Part shown: positions 1-11,200 of the stretch, one piece after another
Layout: each line of letters opens with the position of its first letter
How positions within the stretch are numbered: position 1 is the stretch's first letter
Assembly (NCBI RefSeq): GCF_033473495.1
Contig: NC_088937.1
Coordinates: 1,054,001-1,118,000, forward strand
Source of the DNA: Cercospora beticola
Taxonomy: Eukaryota; Ascomycota; Dothideomycetes; Mycosphaerellales; Mycosphaerellaceae
Direction: 5' to 3'
Length of the DNA stretch: 64,000 nucleotides
Program-made: the position numbers and the translations under genes
The notes under the pieces: generated by a model
Told to the model about the DNA's origin: nothing
The model's input: only the letters and a program-made list of their open reading frames with translations
The model's database searches: none

Positions 1-157
1 CCCTGATTGCTCGCCGAGCGTTCTCAAGACTATCCGTGCTCTCATGATGGTTGGCCACCTTTCTCGAAAGGGACTTTTCGATGTTACTGCGGCCTTCGTT
101 TCGAAAGTGAATTGGTATCTCGACAACTGCCTGCATGATTATAAGCTGCGCTTGTAA
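1..157 (+). CDS. C-terminal end of an unidentified protein (5' partial)
   Basis: The frame starting at base 2 is open from the window edge to a TAA at 155-157, giving about 51 residues that end in DYKLRL. The composition looks coding: mixed hydrophobic and charged residues, no low complexity. I do not recognise a family. The rest of the gene would lie left of the window. It would be convergent with RPA12, with a 438-bp gap between their stops. The call rests only on an open frame at a window edge, so confidence is low; chance open frame is the main alternative. Confidence 0.35.
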   Translation, partial: PDCSPSVLKTIRALMMVGHLSRKGLFDVTAAFVSKVNWYLDNCLHDYKLRL

Positions 158-595
158 CCTCGACTGGTTCAGATCACGACATACCACGTTTCTCTTTCCT
201 GGTCTGGAGACCTGTCACGTTTGGTGGACAGATCCGGTGTGTATCAGCGTAAACTTGGCCTGCTTAGCGATCAGCATATCGTTTGGCGCGGGGAGTGGAG
301 TCATTTACACCAAGATGCTACGCGGTATTGGCGATGCTTGCACGAGTACGTGACTTCAATGTGTGCACACATGATTAGTGCTGCCTGATACAAGGCAGGG
401 AGAGAAAGGAAGTGCAAATTCGTGCTTCATATAGTGCGGACCTAAGAGCGCGCTGTGTGTAATGAGAGATCGCTGGTCATGCTTCTGCTCGCGCTGGCGC
501 ACCTCCCGAACGTTATCCTTGGACGGCTTCTTCCTCCATATGCTGATCGGCACTTGTGTACTTTCGTGAAAGATATGGCGCAGGCCACCTTCCGT
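158..595. other. Intergenic gap between convergent 3' ends
   Basis: This gap lies between the stop of the left-edge frame and the stop of RPA12. Open frames here on both strands are short and show no recognisable domain; part of one is the antisense shadow of RPA12. CpA and TpG occur at ordinary frequency, so this DNA has not been through RIP. It probably holds only the two 3' untranslated regions. Confidence 0.5.
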
Positions 596-1013
596 TCAAT
601 TGTCCTCTTTGTATCGGTGACCACATTTTCTACAGGAGTAGAATATTGTAGTCCCTTCATCTGCACTACGCAGCTGGAGTTCTGTGAAATACATCTCCGG
701 CGCAGAGCACTTCTCGCATTGCTGCTCGATCCGCTGCCCTTTCTTCAATTGTTCTTCCGACACCTCTTGAATAGCGCCATGCAGCCTTGTCCGAAGCGCG
801 GACGGGAAAGTAGTCGCTCGCGATGTCTCGGTCTTGCGATGCGGCCAGTTGTCTACAGACAGTCAGCTGTTTGCCAATTGACCAGACGGCGACTTACGTA
901 CTCTGATTCGTACTGCCGCATACAGCGCACGAGATTTCCAAGCGCGACGAGGCTACTCTCTCGAGCAGGTTACCGCAGGTGATGCAGAAGCAGAGGCCTC
1001 CGACTAACGCCAT
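596..1013 (-). CDS. RPA12: DNA-directed RNA polymerase I subunit RPA12 (A12.2), two exons
   Basis: Small zinc-ribbon subunit of RNA polymerase I, which transcribes rDNA in the nucleolus; in yeast it supports RNA cleavage, proofreading and termination. The exons read 1013-902 and 852-596, with a 49-bp intron (853-901) that begins GTACGT and ends TAG. The 122-residue product is close to the 125 of yeast Rpa12. Residues 8-13 and 29-32 carry the first two CxxC pairs (CFCITC, CAVC). The C-terminal TFIIS-like ribbon has CEKC, the diagnostic stretch QLRSADEG with the catalytic acidic pair, and CRKC close to the stop. The ATG at 1013-1011 is the only one in frame before the first zinc motif. The start lies 261 bp from the first codon of a LINE that reads the other way. 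Confidence 0.93.
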
Positions 1014-1274
1014 GTGACATGGTGTTGAATAGAGAAGCGGCATTCTCCAGTGCACATATATTTGCTGTTAGAGTCACGTGGAGCTTTGATTATGTAATCA
1101 TTTCATCATGTCCCAGAGATCTTCTCTCTTGCACCACTGTGGCATTTGTGAAAAACACGAACATAGCGAGAATCTCACTTTTCGGAATTCAGTCGTAATA
1201 ACGTGCAACATATCCATCCAAGAAGGCACTGCATCGCTGCGTAGTCAGACGCGTCGCCCACCGCGCCTGCTGCG

Positions 1275-2927
1275 ATGGCGGAGCCATGGCCGGAGGGGGT
1301 GATGTGGCCTACCGAATACCGAGAGCATGCCCTTCAACTTATGAAGTACCTGCTGGAGACCCGCAGCTGTATCGACCGCACTGGAAGCCGGACCGTGCCA
1401 ACGGAGGTCGCGAAGATGATAATCCAAGGAGCGACGACGTTCGTTGCAAAAGCACAGAACATCCCCGACATGACCGCTATCTAAGGCGCGCTGCGCGAGA
1501 TGCGTAGAGACGCGAAGGCAATGAAAGAGGAGACGTCGCAGAGACTAGAAGCACTCAAGAAAGAGCTACGAGGTACAAACGCACAAATAGAGAGGATCGC
1601 CGCGGTCGGCCAGGAGACTAAGGGAGCAGCAAAAGAGGCAATAGAAGTAGGCAAGGTAGGAGTCGCAATCATATAGGACGTCAAAAACAACAACCTATAG
1701 ATTCAAAAGAATGCGCCAATAAGCTATGCAGCAGCAGTAGCGAGCGGTACACTAGCCAGCAGTACGCACAACCCTTATCATACGCAGACCGCATCCACCT
1801 AGAGCTAGCGTAAAATCATCGTAAATATTAGAAACCTAGTAACCATTGAACGCTTGCGCGCAATAAACCCGCGGCATCTCAAATCCCACATTAACCGCGC
1901 CCTTAAACAGAGCGCGAACGAACAAATAGCAGAGATCAACATTATGTCCGCTAACTAGCTCAAGAGTAGAGACCTTGTCGTTAGGACGGCTAGCATCAGC
2001 GAGACACAGACACTACAACAACACAGCGAGGAATAGGCTCGTCGCGTCGGGGAGGGAGCCTCTGTCCGCGTCCCGACATACGGCGTTATTGTTCATAGCA
2101 TCCGCACGCACTCTATCGACATAGACAAATTCACGGAGAATCGAGATGAGATCCTGCACGAGAACCGGCCGTTCATCCCTCGAGCGGAAATCAAATACAT
2201 AGGATAGCTTACGCGAAGCGGCGCGAAGAAGTCGACGACCTCTGTCATTATCGAGTTCGCGCGACCTGAAGACGCCAACAAAATTATTAGCGAGGGCCTC
2301 GTATAGCACGGCGAGCTTTGCTAGTGCGAGAGGTACGATCGACAGTGTCGGGTTAAGTAGTGCTTCAACTGTCAGAAATACGGCTACATAGGAACCCAGT
2401 GCAAGACAACAATAAAATGTAGCTACTATGCCCAGGAGCACCAATCCCGGGACTATCTATCGAAGAGGGAGCGCGACGGACCTAGGAAGTGCGCGGCGTG
2501 CTACGGAGAGCACGAGGCATGGAGCCAACAGTGTCTAACACGACAAGGAGAGATAGCTCGCGCCAAGGCAGCCTATGCTACAAGAGCGCCATTCTACCCA
2601 GTCTCGGCAACCGCGATGTCTGGAACTCTACCTAGCAGTAATGGAACACTACTACGTCGGAAACGTTCGGCACGAGGCCTCGGCCTACGAGGAGAGGAGA
2701 GACCGCAGGCAGAGCTCGGGTCCATAGGATCTAGACAGAAACGAGCCAATACTGGCAGCGGCCCCGGCTCGTTAGACAAGGAGAACGAACCTCCGAGTGG
2801 ATCTGGCAGTCAGAGGCCGCAGCGGACGTACCATCCTACTAGGAAAGCGCTAGAGTCTCTGCACGTAAACGGGGTGGGACGCAATAGTAGCCAGCAAATA
2901 GACATCGATATAGAGAGCGACTTATGA
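1275..2927 (+). pseudogene. LINE ORF1 (gag-like, CCHC zinc knuckles), degraded by RIP
   Basis: One frame runs from the ATG at 1275 to TGA at 2925-2927 (551 codons) with about eleven in-frame TAA/TAG stops and no frameshift. The N-terminal third is alpha-helical and charged, rich in Glu, Lys and Ala, as in Tad-like ORF1 proteins. Between about 2,373 and 2,540 there are three zinc-knuckle-like blocks: CFNCQ..GTQC, KCSYY..RDY and KCAAC..QQC. In the first two, positions where His or Cys is expected read Tyr (TAC or TAT), exactly what CpA-to-TpA or TpG-to-TpA changes produce. The last 100 codons (2616-2927) are open and end in an acidic tail. ORF1 would bind the element RNA. Confidence 0.85.
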
Positions 2928-5900
2928 GGAGGAACACCACATTTAGCATATTACAGTACAACGTCCGGAAGTCACGGGACACGGTCATAGCCACGCTACT
3001 GCGCGATACCAAAATCGGCGACTTTGATGTCCTCGCCATATAAGAACCGTGGAACAACCCGTTTACAAACACAACACACCACCCGGCGAAAGACATCTTC
3101 CATCTCTGCTATGCTTCCAACGACACGGAGGGAAGGCCGACACGAGTATGCTTCTTCGTCCACAAGGGACTCGATTATGCCCAGTGGCGGTTTGATCGGC
3201 ATAGCAAAGACATCTGCTCGCTCACGTTCCAGTTTGGAGACGATGAAACACCAAGGAGCCTCGAAATATTCAATGTCTATAACCCGCCCCGAAGCACAGA
3301 ACAACGGACGAGCGTTCTGCCTTTCCTAAGGCGACTGCTCGAAAGATCTACCGCCAACCAACACATAGTGGTGGGGGACTTCAACCTCCACTATCCTCTT
3401 TGGGGAGGGGAGCACATCGTACGGGCAGACGCTAAAGCTGTAGAACTAATTGAAATCATAGAACAAAATACACTGCAGAACACATTCCTATCGGGAACTA
3501 TTACTTATAAGGAAGGCAGCTCTCGAACCACAATCGACCTATGTCTCGCCACTATAGGCCTTATAGACAGGGTGGTGCGCAGTTAGGTGGACCACGAACT
3601 GGATCACGATTCAGACTATCTTCCGATCGCTACGACTATCGACCTACAGCTCCCGCGTCGTACAGAAACAGCACGAAGGAACTGGAAGAGGCTCGACGAG
3701 AAGCAATACCGCGAGGGACTCGAGAAGACGCTCCCTCCGCTATAACGCCCGAGAACAAAGGCAGCTCTAGATAAATATATCGAGCAAATAACCACAACGA
3801 TTAACGAGGCTGTCGACTGGGCTCTACCCAAGACGATACCGTCGAGCAGAATGAGGCAAGGATGGAATGAGCAGTGCTCCAAGGTCCTCGCAGAGGCGAA
3901 GCGACTGAAACGGAGACTCGGTCGAGAGCATACGGATAACGACTGGGAAGCATACCGAACCGCACGAAATATAAAGACCAGAGTCATTCGAAAGGCATTG
4001 AGATAGGCTCATCGTGACCGAGTCGAAGAAGCATTACAGTCGCCTCAAGCGCTGTAGAGACTCGCAAAGTGGGCGAGAAATCGCCACAGCCAGCTGCTAA
4101 GCATTACTCCTGCGATCGTAGACCCAGATATAGGGACAGAAGTCGCAGAGGCTAGCGGGAAAGCAGCACTCTTCAGAGATACCTTCTTCCCTAAGCCTCC
4201 CTATGCAGATCTTAACGATATTGCGTCGGCGCAGTACCCGGAGCCAATCCCGCTACCCAGGATCACAGAAAAGGAAGTCATCGAGGCGATTACATCTAGC
4301 AAGGCATTCAAAGCACCTGGACCCGACCAGATTACGAACAAAGCGCTGCAAGTAGGCAAATTAACGCTCGCAAGCCACCTAACCAATGTCTTTAACAGCA
4401 GTATCGACCTCGCATACTGCACCGCGCACTTCCGCCGATCTACGACGGTGGTGTTACGGAAGCCAGGCAAGGACAATTATACTACGCCAAAGGCATACCG
4501 ACCTATCGCCCTCTTAAATACTATCGGAAAGACGATGGATGCTATCCTGGCAAGGAGGCTAAGCTATATTGCCGAGACGCATAATCTCCTCCCTCGCGCA
4601 CATATCGGCGGTCGAAGACAGAAATCGACAGAACATGCCCTCTATAATATAATAGACAGGATATATTAAGCGTAGAACACAGGTTAGGGACAAGTCGCGA
4701 GCCTGCTGCTACTCGACGTCTTAGGAGCGTTCGACAATGTTTCGCACGAGCGGCTATTACACGACCTAAGGGCGCGCCGGGTGGACGAGAGACTAGTCCG
4801 ATAGATAGCGAGTTTCCTAAGCAATCGATCGACAAGCGTTACAGTGGACGGCTTCTAATCCCCGCTATATACCGTATCTATAGGCATCCCGTAAGGATCC
4901 CCTTTGTCGCCCATCCTGTATATCTACTATAACTCTAGCCTTATCCAGCTAAGTAATACAGATAGCGACCCGGAGAGCACTATAGCTGTTACGGGATATA
5001 TCGACGATGCCGCACTTCTCGCTTGGGGTGACTCTACAGAAAACACGTGCTCCTAGCTCGAGGACATGCTAGAAAAGGCCCAGCACTAGGCGCGCACCCA
5101 TGCATCGAAGTTCGCTCCCGAGAAATTCCAGCTCACCTATTTCACGCGCTCCCGCACACGGTTCGACCTCGAGGAAGGCATCGAGACTGCTTGGTGCAAT
5201 ATCGCACCGAAGGCAACGTGCAAGTATCTCGGCGTTACTATGGACACCAAGCTACACTGGAAGCTACATATCGAAGCGATGCAGCGGAAAGTCTCTAGCA
5301 CTATCGGCGTCCTCTAGCACTATCGGCGTCCTCTACTCGCTCGGGAGCTCCACCTAGGGGGTTAAGACGCTCGAGATGCGGAAACTCTACCGAGGAGCGG
5401 CTATCCTACAAATGATGTACGCGTGCTCAGTCTGGTCGCAGGGCCGGACTAGCGGCTGCGGATATACGAAACAGACGCTATAGACACTCTAGGCGCTTCA
5501 GGCTAGAGCTGCGAGAACAATATATAGCGCTTACCGGGCGACATTAGCGGCTACGCTAAACATCGAGACCTTCCTCCTCCTAGTCGAGCAACAAATCGAA
5601 AAGCATAATGCCGACGCCGTAGTGCGAATGCTTGCGAGCAAGGACCCGAGTATAGTGCAGACACGTGCGATTAGTATATAGCGAAATAGATATATTAGTC
5701 CTTTCGAAAGGATACGACGCTCCGTCGCAGGCTACGCAGCGATCGACCTAGGTATATTAGAGTATATACCCCCCCTTCGTCGCCGCGCCTTGGCGAACAG
5801 GCCCGGCTATCTATATCGACAACGTGGAAGAAGCACGCAATAGGCATAATATCGAGAGCGAAAAGGCAGAGAACATCTGTATTTATACCGATAGTAGCGG

Positions 5901-6830
5901 GATTGGAGGCTATATAGGAGCGGCAGCCGTGTGCCTAACTATAGACAGGATAGAGAGGACGTATATAGGGATAGACATAACGTCGACCGTATACGCTACA
6001 GAGCTGCAAGGCATTAACCTCGTATTATAGATCGCCTAAAATACCTTAGAAGACCCCTCTAGCCCGAGGCAGATCGCTATCTAGACTAATAACCAAGTAG
6101 CTATACGCTCGCTCGTCCGCGCCGAAGGACGTACCGGAGCATATATCCTAGAGCAAATCGCCTGTCGAACAGATATGCTATAGGATAAAGGTTATACCGT
6201 TATAGTCTAGTAGATCCCCTCCTACGAGGGTATTAAAGGAAATGAGGCCGCTAATATTATAGCTAAACAAGCTATAGGCTAGAGAGAAGGGCAAGATAGC
6301 AGCGAGGTAGCCGATAGAGCCGCCTAGCCCGAGGAACTCTATACCGTCCTATCTACGCTAAAGCGAAAAAATCGAGAAGAAGCTAAGAAGAAGTAGTAGG
6401 CTATATAGCGTACGGGAACGATAGGGAGGTCCTCGTTTAGGTATACTCTAACTCCGAGCAAGAAAATCCTCTAACTCTATAGTAGCTTATCTAAGCGGGA
6501 AAGCGCGCTACTTATTTAGCTTCGTACCGAGAAAATCGGGCTCTAGGACTTCCTCTTTAACCGTAACGTCCCTAGCGTCTAGGACTCTATATACTACTAC
6601 CGCGAAGGACGACAAACTATCCGATACGTAGTTCTAACGTATCGCCGACTACGCGACCTACGTAAGGAGTACCTCGGCGGACTTCCTAGCTATACTAACC
6701 TCTAGAGTATCCTAAATAGCTATAAGCTAGCTATAAAGACTATCTATTTTATAGAATAGGCGTAGATCCTAGAGTAGAATAGGATTAGAGAGGAATAGAC
6801 GACGTCGAGTACTAGGTAGAGATAGTAGGT
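2924..6830 (+). pseudogene. LINE ORF2 (endonuclease, reverse transcriptase, RNase H), degraded
   Basis: The ATG at 2924 overlaps the ORF1 stop as ATGA. Endonuclease: the LAIQEP-type motif has a TAA at the Gln near 3041, VVGDFNLHYPLW lies at 3366-3401, and the catalytic SDH motif reads SDY (TAT at 3617-3619). Reverse transcriptase: YRPIALLNT near 4,498, LLLLDVLGAFDNV near 4,705, a TAA at 4892-4894 replacing Gln of GIPQGSP, and an intact YIDD at 4997-5008. RNase H: YTDSSG near 5,884, Glu in the ATELQ block near 6,000, and TNNQ near 6,090 where TDNQ is expected. Two frameshifts are visible: a 19-bp tandem duplication (5293-5330) and a C7 run (5769-5775). Past about 6,030 stops become dense. The end near 6,830 is approximate. 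Confidence 0.88.
5293..5330 (+). repeat. 19-bp perfect tandem duplication inside LINE ORF2
   Basis: The units 5293-5311 and 5312-5330 are identical and begin CTCTAGCACTATCGG. The insertion of 19 bases shifts the ORF2 frame by one between the reverse transcriptase and the RNase H parts. It looks like a replication-slippage duplication private to this copy. Confidence 0.9.
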
Positions 6831-7028
6831 ACGCGGATAGCGAAAGATAAGGCGTAGCCTAAGGAGCCTAGTATATAGTAATTAGTAGTAATATAACTAC
6901 TACCTAGGTTAGCCTAGTAGTAGGAATAGGTAGTAGTTAAGAAGTAGAGCGAGAGTAAAGAGGTCGGCTAGTCTTTATTTACTATAGTAATATTAGCGAA
7001 GTAGAGCTATTCCTATTCGGGATAGCGT

Positions 7029-7067
7029 CGGCAGACCGCCGTACCTTTGCTTCCGGGCATAGCTGCC
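7029..7067 (+). other. Two small hairpins in the LINE 3' UTR, spared by RIP
   Basis: CGGC (7029-7032) can pair with GCCG (7038-7041), and GGCA (7056-7059) with TGCC (7064-7067), giving two stem-loops of four base pairs just before the repeat tail. The patch keeps several CpA and TpG sites although the flanks have almost none. In other LINEs a 3' structure is recognised by the element's reverse transcriptase; that role here is inference. Confidence 0.45.
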
Positions 7068-7095
7068 TTTATAGTAGCTATAACCGTATAGGAAT

Positions 7096-7121
7096 TAACT
7101 AAACTAAACTAAACTAAACTA
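7096..7121 (+). repeat. AAACT tandem repeat, 3' tail of the LINE
   Basis: Five consecutive 5-bp units (TAACT followed by four AAACT) end at 7121. Some I-type LINEs end in short tandem repeats instead of poly(A). The position directly after the hairpins supports this as the element's 3' terminus. It is not the fungal telomere repeat TTAGGG. Confidence 0.75.
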
Positions 7122-7966
7122 TTATCCTACTTTTATAACTATTAGCTCGCGCTATATTCGCTTCTATAATACTTACTTTTTATAAGCTTTAACGTTACTT
7201 CTATAACGTTTACTTTCTATAAGATTTACCTATATAGAGTTTATAGCTCTATAACGCACTTTTGCGTAGCTCGATACCTATACTTATAGATTACGTATAG
7301 CCTAGCTCTATACTACTTTACTTCGAATAGCTAAAGTAATAGCGTTATAGTCTTATTAGTATACTAGCTATAGTATATATTACTAGGAGTAGTATCTCGT
7401 AGTATCGCTACTTATACTATTTTTTATAAGTACTAAGTAATATAGGATATTAAGATCGCCTTCTTCTTTTAAAGCGCGTACTTTACTATTTACGTTATTG
7501 CTTTCGCCTTCTAGGCCTAGTAGCGATAAGACTAGTCTAGCAGGGTACGTAAATAACTTTCTATCGACGTCCTTCTTATTTTAGATATTATAAGTAGTAG
7601 TTACTCGACTCTTACTATACTAACTAATAATACTAGATATTCTCTAGAGGCTATATAACGACGCTAGGCTATAAGGTATTCCGAGTAGATAATAGCGTTC
7701 GTATCGCAGATTTTAGATCCTTATAGTATCTAATATTATTATAGATAATTTATAAAGTATATTTACTACTTTAATATAGATTAGTAACTCTTTAGATTAA
7801 TTAAGTAGCCGTAGGCCTTAAAGTATTTAATTTGCTTAAGAAGCTCTAGTAGCTACTTTAGCCGGGTATTGTCTACGTACTCGCTCTAAGTACTATTATT
7901 CTATACTCGTTACGACTATTATCTAAGGTTTGTCGTCGTCTATTTAATCGTAGTAATACTAACTAG
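7122..7966. other. RIP-saturated unidentified repeat, left part
   Basis: There is no intact frame and CpA and TpG are nearly absent, while CpG is common. It lies between the LINE tail and the Copia 5' LTR. The last five bases (7962-7966, ACTAG) are the Copia target-site duplication, so this DNA joins directly to 14,091 if the Copia element is removed. I cannot identify the sequence. Confidence 0.6.
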
Positions 7967-8196
7967 TATTAGAAAGTATAGTCTAGTTAGATATTCTAAG
8001 AGACACTTTAGAGATTAGGATTAGGTAATATAGGTTATATAATACTAGGTTATATAACCTAGCTAATACCTATCTTAGAAGTAAGATATAACCTATAACT
8101 AACTAATATAATTAACTCGGTTAGTTCCTACTTATTATCTCTACTTCTACTATATTATACCTATCCGATAAGTACCTACGAGAATATAATTTAATA
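7967..8196 (+). repeat. Copia 5' LTR (230 bp)
   Basis: It begins TATTAGAAAG and ends AATTTAATA. It matches 13856-14085 except for five transitions, for example GACAC against GATAC and GATAAG against GACAAG. It is followed directly by the primer-binding site. Confidence 0.95.
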
Positions 8197-8214
8197 GGTT
8201 ATAAGCTCGGGTTT
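8197..8214 (+). other. Copia primer-binding site matching initiator tRNA-Met (internal)
   Basis: GGTTATAAGCTCGGG immediately follows the 5' LTR. With one TpG-to-TpA change it is complementary to the anticodon stem-loop region of eukaryotic initiator tRNA-Met (GGGCTCATAACC). Priming from the internal cut end of this tRNA, rather than its 3' CCA end, is known for Drosophila copia. The match is from memory of the tRNA sequence and was not aligned. Confidence 0.65.
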
Positions 8215-8299
8215 ATAGAGAGGCTCTAAGTAGTAAGAGTTAGCTTTCTTATTCTTAAAGTAATACGTATTACCTCTTATAGGACCTATAGTATTAATT

Positions 8300-11200
8300 A
8301 GGTAGAGAAGTAGGAAAAGAGTATAAGAGAGACTAGAGGTATATCCTATCTATACTACCTTAAAGCTTTAGAAGATCCTAGTTATAAGCTAGAAGTCCCT
8401 AAAGAGTAAGTAAGATAGAGAAAAGCCTAGTAAAGTATACTCTACTTTAAAAGAGAGGTATACTAAAGAAGTATAAAGAGGAAAGGATTAGCCTTAGACT
8501 ATAGTACCTAAGTAAATAAGACTAGGTCTAAGTATTAAGTACTACTAATACCTTAGAACTAGCTAGTAGTACTCTTCTAAGAAGGTAGATCTTTTAGAGG
8601 TTCTCTATCTAAGAACCTAACTAACTCCTATAAGAGAGAAGAGTCCTTAGATACTTTAGCTAAGAGAGAAGAGTCTTAGTAACTAGAGAAGGTAGAAATC
8701 TAGAAGCTACTAATTAGATTAAAAGAGCTTATATTTCTAGAGTTTAGATTTATTTATTTAATTTTATAGAAATAGATTTAATAAGTAAGTTAGATAGAAG
8801 GAGAATACTAATTCTAATAAGAGAGAACTAGAGACTATAGTTTAAGCTATAGGAGAATATACTTAGAGGAAAAGAAATCTTCTAGATAATCTTAGACTTA
8901 AAGAGATTATTAGTACCTACTCTAGCTAAATCTAAAGTATCTAAAGCTTTATTAAGCAAAGGGAAAGGCACTACATTTTTAGAGTTTAGCCTAAAATAGT
9001 AGAAGGACAATATAAAGGCAATCTATATCCTAATAGAAAGTCTTTATATAGATAACTAAGATAAGGTAATAGATAAGATAAGAGTATATAATATCTAGAT
9101 AAAGCTATATAGAAAATATAGTAAAGTCTAATAGGTATATATAATAGCTATTATCTAAGAGTTTATAACTTTTAAGATAGAACTAGGAGATATAATTAGG
9201 AAATTATAGGTCTATCTTAGTAATCTTAGGAGGAGAATTATAGAGATTAACTAGAGAGAGTTATACTATAAGACTTCTAATATAAGAATTAAGTATCTAC
9301 TCTTTTTACTCCTAGCTAAGTATAAGAGTATAAGGTAGACTATCTAAGCTTAGAAGGACTTAAACTCTAAAGAAATCCTCTAACTCCTTAAAGTAGAGGA
9401 GTTAATATAGTATAGATACTAGTTATAAGAAATAGTAATATTTGCTAAGAGAAGAGAGATCTAAGGCATAAAGCTAAAATACTACTTCTATAAGAAGGAG
9501 CATTTTAGAGGTATTACTAAGTATCTATACTTTAATAAAGCTAAGAGAACTATTAACTTAAGATAGGCTAGTAGAGTAGAGAAGAGAAGAATACTACCTA
9601 GAGAAAGTATATTTAGAAGAAGATCTTTACTAGATAGAGAAGTATTAAAAGAAATAGTAAAGAAACTTAATTTAAAAGTCTAATCTCTTAAGAAGAGACA
9701 AACCTTAAGGAAGTTTTCTAAGAAGGCATATACTACCTAAGAAGATATAGAGCCTTCTATAGTATCTAAAGTATCTTAATCTCTATTAGAGAATAATAAT
9801 ATTAATAAAGTTATATACTTAACTATAGAAGCAAAAGGCAAGTATATACTATTAAGATAGCTACTTAACTCCTATACTTTATTATATATAACTAACTAAG
9901 AATTACTTTTTAGAGAACTAAAACCTCTTTAGAGGAAAAAGTAGATTAAGGTTAGGAGTAGCTATCTAATAGCTATATATATAGGAAATATAGTAATAGG
10001 TAGAAAAAGAGGAAAATAGATTATTCTTAAGAATATTCTCTTTATACCTAGTCTAGGAGTAAATCTTGTTTCTTAGAGCTAATTTAGCTAGTAGTATAGT
10101 ATTTAACTACTAAAATTTATACTTATTTTATTATCTAGGAAACTAGTTATCTAGATAAAACTATTAGAAGGAGTACTATTTATTAAGGAGATTAATAATA
10201 TATTATAGGAGCTTATAATATTATACTTTAATTAAAAATAAAAGAATAAAGCCTATATCTTTAAAGCCTAAGAATAGTAGAAGCTTTAGTATAGGAGACT
10301 TATATATTTTAGAGAGAGTCTTCTTAGAAACCTATATAAAGTATCTAACTTAAAGGCTTAGATTCCTATTCTAAAGGAATACTAACCTTATAGAGTATAT
10401 TCCTTAGTAAAGATAAAGAAATATAGAGAGAAAGAAACTAAAAGGAAACTCTAAAGGTTATCTCTAGTTTCTATTAATATCTATAGTTCTTTACCTATCT
10501 TAAGATTAGGATATAAATAGTAGCTTAAGATTATTAATAACTTCTTAAGAAAGAAATAGACTTTCCTAATAAAGTTTAGAGAAGATATACTAAGTATCCT
10601 TAAAGACTAGAAAGTAAAAGCTAAGCTATAATTAGGAAACTCTCTCTAGATTATAAGGAGTAATAGAGTAAGAGAGCTTCTTACTATACTAAAGTAGTAA
10701 GAGAAGGAATATAGAATTTCCTTCTATATAACTAAAGTATATAACTCTATCTAGAATAGAGTAGTTAAAAGGTTAATCTAAACCTCTAAAGACTATATAA
10801 GAGCAATGCTAGTAGATGCCTATATACCTATTAAATTCTAGCTAGAAGCCTTAGTAGTCTATATAGTTATTAGAAATTCCCTTCCTAATAGCTTAGAAAT
10901 TAATAGATTTAAAGTATTACCTAAGGAAGCCTTTTTAGGTATCTAACTCTTAGTATTATACTTTAGAGTTTAGAGTTATAAAGTAGTAGTCTATATAGAT
11001 CCTAAGTCCTAGCTAGTAGAAATAAGATTAGATAAACTAATAAATAGAAATAAAGATACTATATTTATTAAATATATTCCTAATACTACTAAAATATAGC
11101 TCTTCTAGAAGCCTAATATAAAGGCTATTAAAGCCTATAATACTACTACTTAGTTTTAGTATAAGAAAGGAGAAGATATAGAGCTAAATATTCCTAAGCT

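Larger units (their letters stand above)
1275..7121 (+). mobile_element. RIP-damaged LINE retrotransposon (Tad/I-like, two ORFs)
   Basis: Non-LTR retrotransposon with ORF1 (zinc knuckles) and ORF2 (apurinic-type endonuclease, reverse transcriptase, RNase H), followed by a 3' UTR and a short tandem-repeat tail. The element looks close to full length, because ORF1 begins with an ATG and runs straight into ORF2. The true 5' end is uncertain, somewhere between about 1,230 and 1,275, and I could not identify target-site duplications. Both ORFs carry many in-frame stops at codons one C-to-T or G-to-A change from CAA, CAG or TGG, which is the RIP pattern. Damage rises strongly from 5' to 3'. The order of domains plus an RNase H fits the Tad1/I group seen in ascomycetes; clade assignment is by architecture only. 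Confidence 0.9.

Noticed and set aside
455..982. 175-codon plus-strand ORF near the left end
   Set aside because: It is antisense to RPA12, whose two exons, zinc motifs and splice sites explain the region.
1108..1302. 64-codon plus-strand ORF
   Set aside because: Spans the RPA12 promoter and the start of LINE ORF1 in another phase; no domain.
7096..7121. Telomere-like repeat
   Set aside because: The AAACT unit differs from TTAGGG and its complement, and it sits at a LINE 3' end.
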